This document shows positions 34,009-43,371 of a DNA stretch of 64,000 nucleotides, piece after piece. Positions within the stretch are counted from its first letter, which is position 1; each line of letters begins with the position of its first letter. This DNA is from Clostridium sp. M62/1 (GTDB lineage: Bacteria; Bacillota; Clostridia; Lachnospirales; Lachnospiraceae). The notes under the pieces were generated by a model. That model was not told where the DNA came from, did no database searches, and saw nothing but the letters and a program-made list of their open reading frames with translations. The stretch covers positions 3,719,501-3,783,500 of the forward strand of contig NZ_CP085988.1 of NCBI RefSeq assembly GCF_020736365.1. Reading direction: 5' to 3'. Both the position numbers and the translations under genes were made by a program.

Positions 34009-34981
34009 AGAAAAGAATGAGGTGGAGATGGATATCTATCCGGACGACAATTTAAGCGGTGCAAAAAACGGAGTCAATGTGCCTATTCACATCGAAGGGC
34101 GCACCATCGGTGTGATAGGCGTGACCGGAAATCCCCAGGAACTGCAGGATATTGCCATGGTGATCGGGGAGATGGCCAACATTATGTTTATGAACACCCA
34201 GCAGAGTATGAAGGACGCAAGCCTCGCCCGGCGCAGAAGACTTTTCTGCGAGGAGCTTCTTCTGAACTCCAGGCTGGTCATCAATTCAGAAACCCTGAAA
34301 AGAGCCGAAGAGCTCTCCCTTCCGATTCAGCGTGTGCAGTCCATAGGGGTATTTCATATACCGGAATTTATCTCAGAAACAGAGCGCCTCGCCATTGATG
34401 ATAAATTGACCTCCCTGCTGAGGACCTTCCTGGGAGATTCCGTCTACATCCACCATCACCATATCGGGCAAAATCTCGCCGTGTTCTTTCACTTCAGGGC
34501 CAAAGGCTCCGCTGTAGCCCATATTAACGCCATAATCAGAGAGCTTTCCATGCAGAAACAGATCCACATATTCTGCGGTTTAAGCTGCTGTGTAAAAGAT
34601 CCCTCTCAGATCCACACTGCCTACCTGTATGCAGAAAAAGCCATGGAGATCGCTTCCCATGCCGGGATCAGCCAGTGTCTGATCTATGAAAACCTGGCCC
34701 TGGAAATTATCATCAGCCAGCTTTCTCCCGACAGTATTCACGCATTTTTAGATAACGTGTGGAAAGATGCAGAGCCAGGTCAGAGGAATCAGGCCGCAGA
34801 TTTCCTGGCCGTCTACTTTGACTCCAACGGCTCGCTGGACCAGATCGCCCAGAAACTATACATACACAAAAATACGGTACAGTATAAAATCAAAAAAATC
34901 ATCGATCTGACCGGCTACGATCCACGGCTTCCAAAAGATGCGGCTGTTTTGTTTTTAGCGTACAAGCTTTTAAACTTATAG
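33965..34981 (+). pseudogene. CdaR-type sugar diacid regulator, 5'-truncated
   Basis: About 337 residues of a sugar-diacid-recognition regulator. It begins abruptly at RIGTLHEGAKKLIEKNEVEMDIYPDD, inside the diacid-recognition domain, and continues NGVNVPIHIEGRTIGVIGVTGNPQELQ. It ends in the PucR-type helix-turn-helix (FDSNGSLDQIAQKLYIHKNTVQYKIKKIIDLTGYDPR). The first ~40 residues are missing, replaced by the permease gene in the other orientation. The in-frame ATG at 33878 is in antisense permease sequence and is not its start. The original pair was probably divergent around a shared control region. Confidence 0.85.
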
Positions 34982-35069
34982 CCGGAAACCCTGAAGCTGA
35001 TTTTCCAGTCCCAGGGAGAGACGGCGCGGCAGAAAGAGAGCCGTCTGCAGGATAATCCGCGCTGACGGC

Positions 35070-35100
35070 TTGACATGGAGCCGGCTCAAAGTGGTACACT
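35070..35100 (+). promoter_or_regulatory. MerR-type promoter with 19-bp spacer
   Basis: TTGACA and TACACT separated by 19 bp, the over-long spacer used by MerR-family activators. The spacer contains the perfect 10-bp palindrome GAGCCGGCTC. Confidence 0.75.
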
Positions 35101-35150
35101 TAATTTATCATTCATTTACAAAAATCGTATGAGAGGAGACGGTTATTACT

Positions 35151-35531
35151 ATGACAATCGCAGAAGTGAGCAAAAAATACGATATAAGCGCAGACACACT
35201 CCGGTACTATGAAAGAATCGGGCTGATCCCTCCCGTTCCCAGAAACAAGAGCGGGATCCGCGATTACGGCGAGGATTCCTGCCGATGGATTGAGCTGATG
35301 AAATGTATGAGAAAGGCCGGTGTGCAGATCGAGGCGTTAATCGAGTATGTAGCCCTGTTTCAGCAGGGAGATGGCACCGCAGAGGCCAGGAAGGCAATCC
35401 TGGTGGAGCAGCGTGAACGGCTGATGGAGCGAATGGCCGACATGCAGGCGTCCCTTGAACGCCTGAACCAGAAAATCGAGCGGTATGAGCAGGTTATCAT
35501 TCCGGCTGAGAAAGAGCTGAAACGCTTTTAA
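35151..35531 (+). CDS. MerR family transcriptional regulator
   Basis: 126-residue regulator. The N-terminal winged helix (TIAEVSKKYDISADTLRYYERIGLIPPVPRNKSGIRDYGE) is a textbook MerR DNA-binding domain, followed by a dimerising coiled coil from about 80 to 120 (QRERLMERMADMQASLERLNQKIERYEQVI). The short C terminus has no Cys pair, so a metal sensor is unlikely; the length fits the AdhR/YcgE-like group. Only its own promoter has the 19-bp spacer, so at least autoregulation is expected. No co-directional target gene follows. Confidence 0.9.
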   Translation: MTIAEVSKKYDISADTLRYYERIGLIPPVPRNKSGIRDYGEDSCRWIELMKCMRKAGVQIEALIEYVALFQQGDGTAEARKAILVEQRERLMERMADMQASLERLNQKIERYEQVIIPAEKELKRF

Positions 35532-35535
35532 GAAC

Positions 35536-35565
35536 AGGGAGGAAGCCGTTTACTGCTTCCTCCCT
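35536..35565. terminator. Hairpin between merR and the convergent amidohydrolase
   Basis: AGGGAGGAAGC-N8-GCTTCCTCCCT, 11-bp stem between convergent genes. The T tracts are weak. Confidence 0.5.
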
Positions 35566-35584
35566 CTGCTCTCCTGCAGTAAGC

Positions 35585-37054
35585 CTATTCCAGGGCATTT
35601 TCCACCGAAAAGTCATCCGGCAGCGCTGTCACATAAGGCTGTCCTTCTGTTTCCCGGTCAAATTCCTCCTTCGCCTTTTCCAGAATCTTTGGATTTTCCA
35701 TCAGCTTCAGTCCCGCTATGGCCAGGATCTTTGCAGCAAACAGCATTCCCTTCATTCCGATGGAGCTTCCCGCACAGGCGGCTGCCTGCCAGGTGTGGCC
35801 GTTTGTTCCCATAGCGTAGCAGCATACCTTGAAAAAGATCGCAGGCACGATGTGGCTCACATCCCCCACGTCTGTGCAGCCGTTTGTATCAAACTCCCGC
35901 ATGGGCAGTATGCCTCTTAAAAGCTGCATATCCGTGCCGGTCATCCCTGCCTCCTTCAGCTTATTCTGGTAGGGAAGGGGCGTGGTTTCGTTTAACCGGC
36001 CTGCAAACGCGATCTCCTCCTCTGTCCATGGCTCCTGAGGCGCCTCCTCCATGGCTTCATAGGCTACCTCAGCCAGCACGCGGTTGTTTAACAGCGGACA
36101 GCATCCGCCTCTTCGCTCGTACTTTACCTCTGTCTCGGTTTCCAGCGCCGTGGCCTTCAGGATTTTTTCCAGCCTGCCGCAGACAAGCTCCATATCTTCC
36201 AGATTTTGGGCTTTGATGGAAAAATTAATTTTCGCATAGGCCGGTATCTGCCCAGGCAGGAATCCGCCGTCGGCCACGGCCCCATGGATGCTGCTTCCCG
36301 GGGGCAGCTGCTCGTGGATCATACTGGCGGCCAGCTTTGCCATCTCTGCCGCCAGTAGAGCACTCCTTCCGTTGTGGGGGGAGCTTCCCGAATGGGAACT
36401 CCTTCCGAAAAATTCTGCCCTCATTGAATGAACCCCTGCTTTTCCCCCTGTGAAAACATAGCTGAACCAGGACGGATGGTAGGCCATGGCCGCGTCGCAC
36501 TCCCTGAATGCTCCGTTTTTTGCCATAAAGCCCTTTCCTGTCCCCACCTCCTCTGCAGGGCATCCATAAAAGATAACGGTTCCGGGCAGCTTCTTTTCTT
36601 CCATCTCCTTCTTCATGGCAACTGCCGCTGCCAGGTGGCCTGTTCCCAGCAGATTGTGGCCGCAGGCATGACCGTATTTCTGCCCCTCCACCGGTTCCTT
36701 CTCCGGCTTTGCCTTCTGGCTGAGCCCTGCCAGCGCATCGTATTCTCCCAGAAGCCCGATGACCGGGTGTCCGCTTCCCCATGATGCGCGGACAGCCGTC
36801 GGTATCCCGTATGCACCCAGAGTCACATCAAAGCCGAAGGATTTCAGAGTTTCGGCCGTCCACCTGGAGGCCTGATATTCCTGATAGGCGACCTCCGGAT
36901 TCTCCCATATCTTTTTTGCAAGACCGATGAACACATCCCGGTTTCTGTCTATCTCCTCCACAGCAGTTTTTCCGGTCTGTCCTTCCTTCATGGTTCCGCC
37001 ATAGTTTCCATATCCGGTTGTCGCCGTTTTCTCTCTGCTCTTGCCCATTTCCAT
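35585..37054 (-). CDS. M20D amidohydrolase (AbgB-like aminobenzoyl-glutamate/peptide hydrolase)
   Basis: 489-residue cytosolic metallopeptidase-fold enzyme that removes an acyl or aminobenzoyl group from an amino acid or small peptide. Seen: IWENPEVAYQEYQASRWTAETLKSFGFDV (N-terminal M20D motif), GLLGEYDALAGLSQ, GHACGHNLLGTGHLAAAVAMK (metal-binding His-x-Cys-Gly-His), CPAEEVGTGKGFM (catalytic/metal Glu pair), FFGRSSHSGSSPHNGRSALLA (dimerisation domain) and SHIVPAI. ATG 37054 follows GAGGAGG; the ORF runs on to 37201 but into leader sequence. It ends the dipeptide-transporter operon, suggesting that it processes the imported compound. Confidence 0.88.
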   Translation of the reverse strand: MEMGKSREKTATTGYGNYGGTMKEGQTGKTAVEEIDRNRDVFIGLAKKIWENPEVAYQEYQASRWTAETLKSFGFDVTLGAYGIPTAVRASWGSGHPVIGLLGEYDALAGLSQKAKPEKEPVEGQKYGHACGHNLLGTGHLAAAVAMKKEMEEKKLPGTVIFYGCPAEEVGTGKGFMAKNGAFRECDAAMAYHPSWFSYVFTGGKAGVHSMRAEFFGRSSHSGSSPHNGRSALLAAEMAKLAASMIHEQLPPGSSIHGAVADGGFLPGQIPAYAKINFSIKAQNLEDMELVCGRLEKILKATALETETEVKYERRGGCCPLLNNRVLAEVAYEAMEEAPQEPWTEEEIAFAGRLNETTPLPYQNKLKEAGMTGTDMQLLRGILPMREFDTNGCTDVGDVSHIVPAIFFKVCCYAMGTNGHTWQAAACAGSSIGMKGMLFAAKILAIAGLKLMENPKILEKAKEEFDRETEGQPYVTALPDDFSVENALE

Positions 37055-37178
37055 TCTGTATTTCCTCCTCTTCCCTGTCCAAAGCGAATAAGCACAAAGT
37101 CCGTTTACAGGAAGGGGACGGGCAGCTGCCCATCCCCAGACTTTCATCAAGATTCCTTTTTCATCTTCGCAGATTTTG

Positions 37179-38807
37179 CTACTCCTGCTCCATCCACACA
37201 TTTACCTCGCTGTTGCAGAGGTTCCAGTAGGTTTTCTGGCACAGCCCATGCACCTTATCTGTGGTTCCCCAGAGCAGGTTGTTGTTGGAATAGTAGAGGG
37301 CAGGCGTCAGCTCCATGGTCTTTTTCACAATTTCCTTGTAAATTTCCTTTCTCGCTGTCTGATCGGTCACCTCCAGGGACTGGCGGATCAGCTCGTCCAT
37401 CTCCGGATCGTTTAAGCGGCAGCCGGCCGGAAGAGTGCCGATGTAATCAGAACCGAGGCATTTGCCGGTGAAGTTGTGAGGATCTACTGTGGAATCGATT
37501 CCTACCGCATAGATCTCATGATTGCCTGATGTGACAGTCTGGCTGTACACTGCCCATTCCGACATATTGATCTTGAGGTCTACATTTAAGTTCTGCTTCC
37601 AGTACTGCTGAAGGATGGTGGCAAGGCTTGTGTTGGTGGAAGAGTTTGACAATGTAATGGTAATCTCAAACCCATCCGGGTAACCGGCCTCTGTGAGAAG
37701 CTGTTTCGCATGTTCCGGATCGTATTTCTGCTTATACTCATCCATGGACGGGTCATAGCCCCAGGATGCCGGAGGCATCGGCTGTCCGGCATAGACGGCC
37801 TCCTCATACTGGTAGAGGCCGGCGCACAGATCCTCCAGATCCACAGCTTCCGCAAGGGCCTGTCTCACCTTCGGATCCGCTGTAATTCCCTTTTCCGTGT
37901 TGAATCCCACGAAGTTGATGCTGGTATTCGGGGCAACTAAAAGCCTTAAGTTGGGGTCCTCATTTACCAGCTTAACTGCCTCTCCTGAAATTTTGCAGGA
38001 AAAATCAATCTCCCCTGTCTTTAACCCGTTCACATGCTGGTTGATATCGGTAATCACCTTAAACACAGCACCGTCCAGGTATGGTTCCGGCCCCCAGTAA
38101 TCCTCATTTCTGACAATCGTGGCCTCCTGATCCAGCTTAAACTCCTGCAGCTTGAAGGGGCCTGTTCCAATCAGGTGCTCTCCAAACTGATCTCCCCAGC
38201 CCTCTACCTCTTCCTTGGGCACAATCACATTGGTAGGTCCGGTCAGCACGTCGAGGAATACGGCGTTTGGCTCTGTCAGAACGCACTTGGCGGTGTGCTC
38301 GTCGATAACCTCCACATGGTCCAGCATAACAAGGGTTACATTCTTCGCCTCCTTGGCTCTCTCCAGAGAATACTTCACATCCTCGGCAGTCATCAGCCTT
38401 CCGTCCTGAAATTCACCCTTGTGGAAGTGTACGTCATCTCTCAGATGGAATGTATATTCCAGTCCATCGTCGCTGATCTCCCAGCTTTCCGCCAGAGACG
38501 GCAGGTATTCTGTCTGATCGTTATTATAGATAATAAGGGTGTCGCACACCTGGGAAATAATCCTCGACTCGTAGACGCTGGTTCTGTTCTTGGGATCCAG
38601 GTTCTTCGGGGAGCCTTCCAGACCTATTTTCAGCATTCCGCCCTTCTGGGGTACCAGATCCTCCTCTGCCACCGTTTCCTTTTCCACCAATGCAAGGCTG
38701 GTTTCTTCTGTTTCCTCTGCCTCCTGGTTTCCTCCGCTTCCCCCGCAGGCTGTCAGCGAAAAGGCTGCCGCTGCCAGAAGCATCATCTTTGCTATCCTCT
38801 TTTTCAT
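37179..38807 (-). CDS. dppA: Dipeptide/oligopeptide ABC solute-binding lipoprotein
   Basis: 542-residue extracellular lipoprotein with lipobox LTAC (Cys21) and a Glu/Thr-rich linker. The family 5 binding domain shows LKIGLEGSPKNLDPKNRTSVYESRI near 60, EYLPSLAESWEISDDGLEYTFHLRDDVHFHKG near 103, LMTAEDVKYSLERAKE, GTGPFKLQEF and NEDYWGPEPYLDGAVFKVI. It lies between the ATPase gene dppF and the M20D hydrolase, all on the minus strand. The ligand could be a peptide or peptide-like compound. Confidence 0.9.
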   Translation of the reverse strand: MKKRIAKMMLLAAAAFSLTACGGSGGNQEAEETEETSLALVEKETVAEEDLVPQKGGMLKIGLEGSPKNLDPKNRTSVYESRIISQVCDTLIIYNNDQTEYLPSLAESWEISDDGLEYTFHLRDDVHFHKGEFQDGRLMTAEDVKYSLERAKEAKNVTLVMLDHVEVIDEHTAKCVLTEPNAVFLDVLTGPTNVIVPKEEVEGWGDQFGEHLIGTGPFKLQEFKLDQEATIVRNEDYWGPEPYLDGAVFKVITDINQHVNGLKTGEIDFSCKISGEAVKLVNEDPNLRLLVAPNTSINFVGFNTEKGITADPKVRQALAEAVDLEDLCAGLYQYEEAVYAGQPMPPASWGYDPSMDEYKQKYDPEHAKQLLTEAGYPDGFEITITLSNSSTNTSLATILQQYWKQNLNVDLKINMSEWAVYSQTVTSGNHEIYAVGIDSTVDPHNFTGKCLGSDYIGTLPAGCRLNDPEMDELIRQSLEVTDQTARKEIYKEIVKKTMELTPALYYSNNNLLWGTTDKVHGLCQKTYWNLCNSEVNVWMEQE

Positions 38808-38931
38808 ACATCTTCTCCTTCCTTTTTTTTAAAATCTTCTTAAGAGTCTGACTGCCCTGTGCAGAAATTCCTCTTTCTCCTCTTTCTTTCCCTGTCCCCT
38901 TCTGCCCCGTCCATTTAAAGGGCTTTCAGCA

Positions 38932-39915
38932 TCACTTCTGGTAGAGCAGACAGGCCACGCTGTGTCCCGGTTTTGCTTCCATAAGCTCCGGCGTCTTTTC
39001 CCGGCAGGCAGCCATACAGTTTGGACATCTGCCGGCCAGAGGGCATCCCTTCATGTCTCCGATGGGGCTTGGTATCTCTCCCTTCAGCTCGATCTCCTCC
39101 TTTTTCTCAAAGGGGCTTTCCGGCGGTATGGCGGAGAGCAAAGCCTTTGTATAGGGGTGGAGCGGGTTTTTATAGATTTCATCTGCCTCACACAGCTCCA
39201 CAATCCTTCCAAGATACATAATCGCCACCCTGTCAGAGATGTGCTTGATCACACCCAGATCGTGAGAGATAAAGATGTAGGTGAGATTATATTTTTTCTG
39301 TATATCCTCTAGCAGATTCAGCACCTGGGCCTGAACGGAAACATCCAGAGCCGACACAGGCTCGTCGCAGACAATGATCCTGGGATTTAGAGCCAGGGCC
39401 CTCGCCACATTGATTCTCTGGCGCTGCCCTCCGGAAAATTCATGGGGAACGCGGTGCACATGCTGGGCGTCAAGCCCCACCTCCTGCATCAGCTCCAGGA
39501 CTGTTTTCTCTCTCTTTGCCGCATCCATCTCCGTCCGGTGGATCACCATGGGCTCAGCGATAATCTTCCCCGCCTCCTGCCTGGGGTCCAGAGATGCAAA
39601 GGGGTCCTGAAACACCATCTGCAGATCCTTTCTGGCATGCTTAAGCTCCTTTCCCCGAAGTTTCAGGAGCGATTTTCCCTCATATTCAATCTCACCGCCT
39701 GTAGGCTCATGGAGCCGCACCAGACACTTGCCGAAGGTAGATTTTCCGCAGCCTGACTCGCCGATGATTCCAAGGGTTTCTCCCTCATAAATATCGATGG
39801 ATACGTTGCTCAGCGCATGAAGTATTTTTTTCTCTCCGCCGAAGGAAGCGGAACGCAGTCTGAAATCCTTGGACAGATTTCTGACTTTCAGAATAACCTT
39901 CTTAGTTTCCCCCAT
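38932..39915 (-). CDS. dppF: Dipeptide/oligopeptide ABC ATPase (DppF/OppF)
   Basis: 327-residue ATPase. Walker A GESGCGKST (near 53), Q-loop VFQDPFASLDPRQ, signature FSGGQRQRINVARALA, Walker B IIVCDEPVSALDVSVQAQ and H-loop SHDLGVIKHI are all intact. The C-terminal oligo_HPY region has GCPLAGRCPNCMAACREKTPEL with the four Cys of the iron-sulfur/Zn knot typical of Opp/Dpp ATPases. Its start overlaps dppD by 14 bp. Confidence 0.93.
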   Translation of the reverse strand: MGETKKVILKVRNLSKDFRLRSASFGGEKKILHALSNVSIDIYEGETLGIIGESGCGKSTFGKCLVRLHEPTGGEIEYEGKSLLKLRGKELKHARKDLQMVFQDPFASLDPRQEAGKIIAEPMVIHRTEMDAAKREKTVLELMQEVGLDAQHVHRVPHEFSGGQRQRINVARALALNPRIIVCDEPVSALDVSVQAQVLNLLEDIQKKYNLTYIFISHDLGVIKHISDRVAIMYLGRIVELCEADEIYKNPLHPYTKALLSAIPPESPFEKKEEIELKGEIPSPIGDMKGCPLAGRCPNCMAACREKTPELMEAKPGHSVACLLYQK

Positions 39916-40918
39916 TCCTCTCCCCCCTTTTCAGTGCAGTTTTTCCATTCTGCCTATGGCAGGCAACAAAGTGTCCCGGCTCTGTCTCTGTCAGCTCAGG
40001 TACCTTTTCCATACAGATCGGGGAAGCATATGGACACCGGTTGTAAAAATTGCAGCAGGTTCCCGTCAGCCGCAGATCCGGCGGCATCCCGTCTATGGCC
40101 ACCAGCCGTTTATTTGTATCATCCGACAGCTTCGGCATGGAATCAAGAAGCCCCCATGTATAGGGATGAAGGGGATTTCTGTAGAGTTCCTTAGCGCTCG
40201 TATATTCCACCGTCTTTCCCGCATACATGACCATTACACTGTCGCACATCTCCCACACAATTCCCAGGTTGTGAGTGATCATCAGGATGGCCACTCCCTT
40301 CTCCTTCTGAAGTCCCCGAAGGAGCTTCAGCACCTGGGACTGGACGGTCACATCGAGAGCTGTCGTCGGCTCGTCCGCTATCATCATTTTCGGCTCGCAG
40401 CAGATAGCCATGGCGATGATCACCCTCTGGCACATTCCGCCGGAGAGCTCATAGGGGTAGGAATTGATCCGGCTTTCCGGATTGGGAATTCCCACCTTTC
40501 TCAGGGCCTCAATGCTGATCTTCAGGGCTTCCTCCCTGCTGATCTCGCTGTGATGGGTCCGGATCATCTCCACCATCTGGCTTCCTATCTTAAACACCGG
40601 ATCCAATGATGTCATGGGGTTCTGGAAAATCATGCTGATGTCCCGTCCCCGGAACTTCAGCAGCTCTTTCCCTGAGAGCGCTCTCACATCCCTGCCCTCA
40701 AAATTGATTTCCCCGTCCACAATGTTTCCGATTTTCGGCGGAAGGAGCCTGATAATAGAGGAGGCCGTCACACTTTTTCCGCAGCCGGACTCACCCACAA
40801 TGCCGAGTATTTCTCCCTTGTCCAGGGTAAAGCTGACTCCGTCTACCGCCTTCACAGTTCCGCTGGCCAGGGAAAAATATGTTTTCAGATTTTTTACTGT
40901 CAATAAGCGTTCTCCCAT
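39902..40918 (-). CDS. dppD: Dipeptide/oligopeptide ABC ATPase (DppD/OppD)
   Basis: 338-residue partner ATPase with GESGCGKSV (Walker A near 41), MIFQNPMTSLDPVFKIG, LSGGMCQRVIIAMAICCEPKMMIADEPTTALDVTVQ and MITHNLGIVWEMCD. The oligo_HPY tail carries CCNFYNRCPYASPICMEKVPEL. The signature is LSGGM rather than LSGGQ, common in OppD. It is co-transcribed with dppC (13-bp gap) and dppF. Confidence 0.93.
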   Translation of the reverse strand: MGERLLTVKNLKTYFSLASGTVKAVDGVSFTLDKGEILGIVGESGCGKSVTASSIIRLLPPKIGNIVDGEINFEGRDVRALSGKELLKFRGRDISMIFQNPMTSLDPVFKIGSQMVEMIRTHHSEISREEALKISIEALRKVGIPNPESRINSYPYELSGGMCQRVIIAMAICCEPKMMIADEPTTALDVTVQSQVLKLLRGLQKEKGVAILMITHNLGIVWEMCDSVMVMYAGKTVEYTSAKELYRNPLHPYTWGLLDSMPKLSDDTNKRLVAIDGMPPDLRLTGTCCNFYNRCPYASPICMEKVPELTETEPGHFVACHRQNGKTALKRGERNGGN

Positions 40919-40931
40919 ACGTCCCTCCTGC

Positions 40932-41843
40932 CTATTTCTTCATCTTCGGATCCAGCACATCTCTCACACCGTCGCCGAACAGGTTAAATGCCAGCACAGT
41001 CAGCATGATAAACCCGCCGGAAAGCGTGGCAATATGCGGAGCTGTGTTCAGGCAGTCCTTGCCGGCCCGGAGGATATTTCCCCAGGAAGCCGTCGGCGGC
41101 AGAATTCCCAGTCCCAAAAAGCTCAGGGATGACTCTGCCAGGATCGCAGTCGCTATATTTAAGGTGGCGTAGACGATGATTGGAGAAATGGCGTTCGGCA
41201 GAATGTGGTGGACAAGGATACGGAATCCCGATGCGCCCAGCACCTTCTCTGCATTGCAGTATTCCTCATTTTTCAGAATCACCACCTGGCCCCGGACAAT
41301 ACGGGCAAATTTGGGAACATCCGCAATTCCGATTGCCATAATCACGTTGAAAAGGCCGGAGCCAAAAATCGTCATCAGGAAGATGGCCAGAAGAATAAAC
41401 GGGAAGGCAAACATACCGTCCATAATTCTCATGATAATGCTGTCTGCCCATTTTCCATTGTATCCGGCGATCATGCCCAGAATGCTTCCCAGCACTCCGC
41501 CCATCAGTGTACCGCCCCAGGCCACTGCCATGGAGATCCTGGCGCCGTAGACAATACGGCTGAACAGATCCCTTCCCAGCTCGTCCGTGCCAAACAGGTG
41601 ACCGTCTGTGCCCGGCGGCAGATATGCGTTTGCCAGGCTCAGGGCGTTGGGATCGTGGGTCGCGATCAGCGGGGAACAGACCGCAAACACTGTCATGATA
41701 AAAATGACGATAAAGCCGAAAACGGCGGTCTTGTTCCTCAAAAACTTGTGGAGCGCGTCATTGGAGCGTCGTTCCTTCCTGATCATCGCAGCATGGGATT
41801 CCTGGCTTAAGGCTCCCGCTTTCGTTACTTTGCTGTTCTCCAT
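40932..41843 (-). CDS. dppC: Dipeptide/oligopeptide ABC permease (DppC/OppC)
   Basis: 303-residue membrane protein with the OppC_N helix (KFLRNKTAVFGFIVIFIMTVFAVCSPLIA) and the BPD_transp_1 domain from about 98. The coupling loop reads NEEYCNAEKVLGASGFRILVHHILPNAISPIIV, near the consensus EAA sequence. It is separated from dppB by 3 bp. Confidence 0.92.
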   Translation of the reverse strand: MENSKVTKAGALSQESHAAMIRKERRSNDALHKFLRNKTAVFGFIVIFIMTVFAVCSPLIATHDPNALSLANAYLPPGTDGHLFGTDELGRDLFSRIVYGARISMAVAWGGTLMGGVLGSILGMIAGYNGKWADSIIMRIMDGMFAFPFILLAIFLMTIFGSGLFNVIMAIGIADVPKFARIVRGQVVILKNEEYCNAEKVLGASGFRILVHHILPNAISPIIVYATLNIATAILAESSLSFLGLGILPPTASWGNILRAGKDCLNTAPHIATLSGGFIMLTVLAFNLFGDGVRDVLDPKMKK

Positions 41844-41846
41844 GCT

Positions 41847-42803
41847 CTACTGACCTCCTTTTGTGCTTTCTGCCGCAAACTTCGGGTTGATAATCATGTA
41901 AATAATGTCTGTGATCAGGTTGATGAACACAAAGGCAAAGGCCACGAGCACCACCGCACCCTGAATCAGAGAGTAGTCACGGTTGTCGATCGCCCCCACA
42001 ATCAGGGAACCCATTCCAGGCCATGAAAAAATCGTTTCGGTCAGAATGGCGCCCGTAAACGCAGTCGCAAGCTGAAGGCCGAATACGGTCACAATGGGAG
42101 GAAGAGCATTTTTCAGAGCATGCTTCCAGAGGATCGCCTTCTCGCTCATGCCTCTCGCCCTGAGCGCCTTGATGGAATCATTGTTTATGACTTCCAGCAT
42201 ACTGGAACGGGTGATTCTGGTGAATGTAGCCGCCGGGGCTACCGTAAGGCAGATACAGGGCATAATCATGTGCAGCACCGTATCCCCAAAGCCTGACGTT
42301 CCCATGCCGAATGCGGGAAGAATTCCCAAGTTTACGCTGAACAGAAGCACCAGCATCAGAGCCAGCCAGAACCTGGGCATGGAAACTCCCACCAGCGCTA
42401 TCACGGTTGCCAGGTAATCCCAGACAGAATACTGTTTCACTGCCGAGAGAATCCCCACGCTCAGCCCGATGACAACGGCAATGGCCATACTCGTCAGAGA
42501 AATCTGAAGTGTGTTGGGAAGCCTCTCAGCGATCAGCTCAAGAACAGGTCTTCCATAAGCGAAGGATGTACCGAAATCCCCGTGGAGAATATCCAGAATA
42601 TACATCACATACTGCTCCGGTATACTTTTATCCATCCCCATCTCTGCCCGGAGCTTTTCAACCATCTCCGGCGTTGCCTGATCTCCCAGAACTGTAAGCA
42701 CCGGATCTCCTGGTATCATCCTCGTAAAAATAAACGTAATCGTGAGAACGATCAGAAGAATCGGAATAATCTGGATCAGGCGCTTCAAAATCATTTTTGC
42801 CAT
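41847..42803 (-). CDS. dppB: Dipeptide/oligopeptide ABC permease (DppB/OppB)
   Basis: 318-residue membrane permease starting MAKMILKRLIQIIPILLIVLTITFIFTRMIPGDP, the usual DppB N terminus with the PGDP turn. The coupling loop is SIKALRARGMSEKAILWKHALKNALPPIVTV. ATG 42803 follows AAAGGGTGG; the longer frame to 42833 lacks a ribosome site. It is the first gene of the dppBCDFA-amidohydrolase operon. Confidence 0.92.
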   Translation of the reverse strand: MAKMILKRLIQIIPILLIVLTITFIFTRMIPGDPVLTVLGDQATPEMVEKLRAEMGMDKSIPEQYVMYILDILHGDFGTSFAYGRPVLELIAERLPNTLQISLTSMAIAVVIGLSVGILSAVKQYSVWDYLATVIALVGVSMPRFWLALMLVLLFSVNLGILPAFGMGTSGFGDTVLHMIMPCICLTVAPAATFTRITRSSMLEVINNDSIKALRARGMSEKAILWKHALKNALPPIVTVFGLQLATAFTGAILTETIFSWPGMGSLIVGAIDNRDYSLIQGAVVLVAFAFVFINLITDIIYMIINPKFAAESTKGGQ

Positions 42804-42997
42804 AAAACACCACCCTTTTACATTTTTAGGCATTATCTGCAGTCTGCCTTCTACAATTTCTTGGTCAGTTTATAATACCACTGAATATCTGAAAAACACG
42901 GCGTTACATCCTCGTTTTTCGCTATTAATTCATCACTCCCCCTTCGTATACCCTCCATATAGTCCGTTTCTAAGTAAATATTCAAATTATTAGTATG

Positions 42998-43026
42998 ATT
43001 ATAAAAAAATATCAAACTATTGTCTA
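42998..43026 (-). promoter_or_regulatory. Promoter of the dpp operon
   Basis: TAGACA, 17-bp spacer, TATAAT on the minus strand, giving a leader of about 190 nt. Confidence 0.7.
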
Positions 43027-43283
43027 ACAACTATTTTATTTTATCTTCACAATCTGTTAGCTGTTATTTTACAGAAATTTCCTGTTTTCACGGTTTACTC
43101 TTTTTTATTCTCCTATATTCATAACTATTCAGGATGTTTTTCGTAAGTATTGTCTTTTTACTTTATTTTTCGCAGAAATATCTGCTTTATTTTCAATACA
43201 TAATTATTTGTCTGGTTATTATGTATCTTCAATTCTTTCTGACGCCCACAACCTTTAAGTTGTTGGATTTATCCGAAAATCTG
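43027..43283. other. AT-rich divergent control region
   Basis: Very AT-rich stretch between the two divergent promoters. A 67-codon hydrophobic frame on the plus strand (43134-43337) has no ribosome site and is probably chance. No gene seen. Confidence 0.5.
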
Positions 43284-43314
43284 TTGGACATTTTCACTAT
43301 TTTATTTCTATACT
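43284..43314 (+). promoter_or_regulatory. Promoter of the URO-D family gene
   Basis: TTGGACA region and TATACT with an 18-19 bp spacer, about 55 bp before the start codon. Confidence 0.5.
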
Positions 43315-43371
43315 TAACCACAAGAGTAATCTATTAAATAAAATCCGAAAAATACAGGGGGTAACAACTAA

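Noticed and set aside
43134..43337. Hydrophobic frame of 67 codons
   Set aside because: AT-rich DNA yields such frames by chance; no ribosome site, and it overlaps the URO-D gene promoter.
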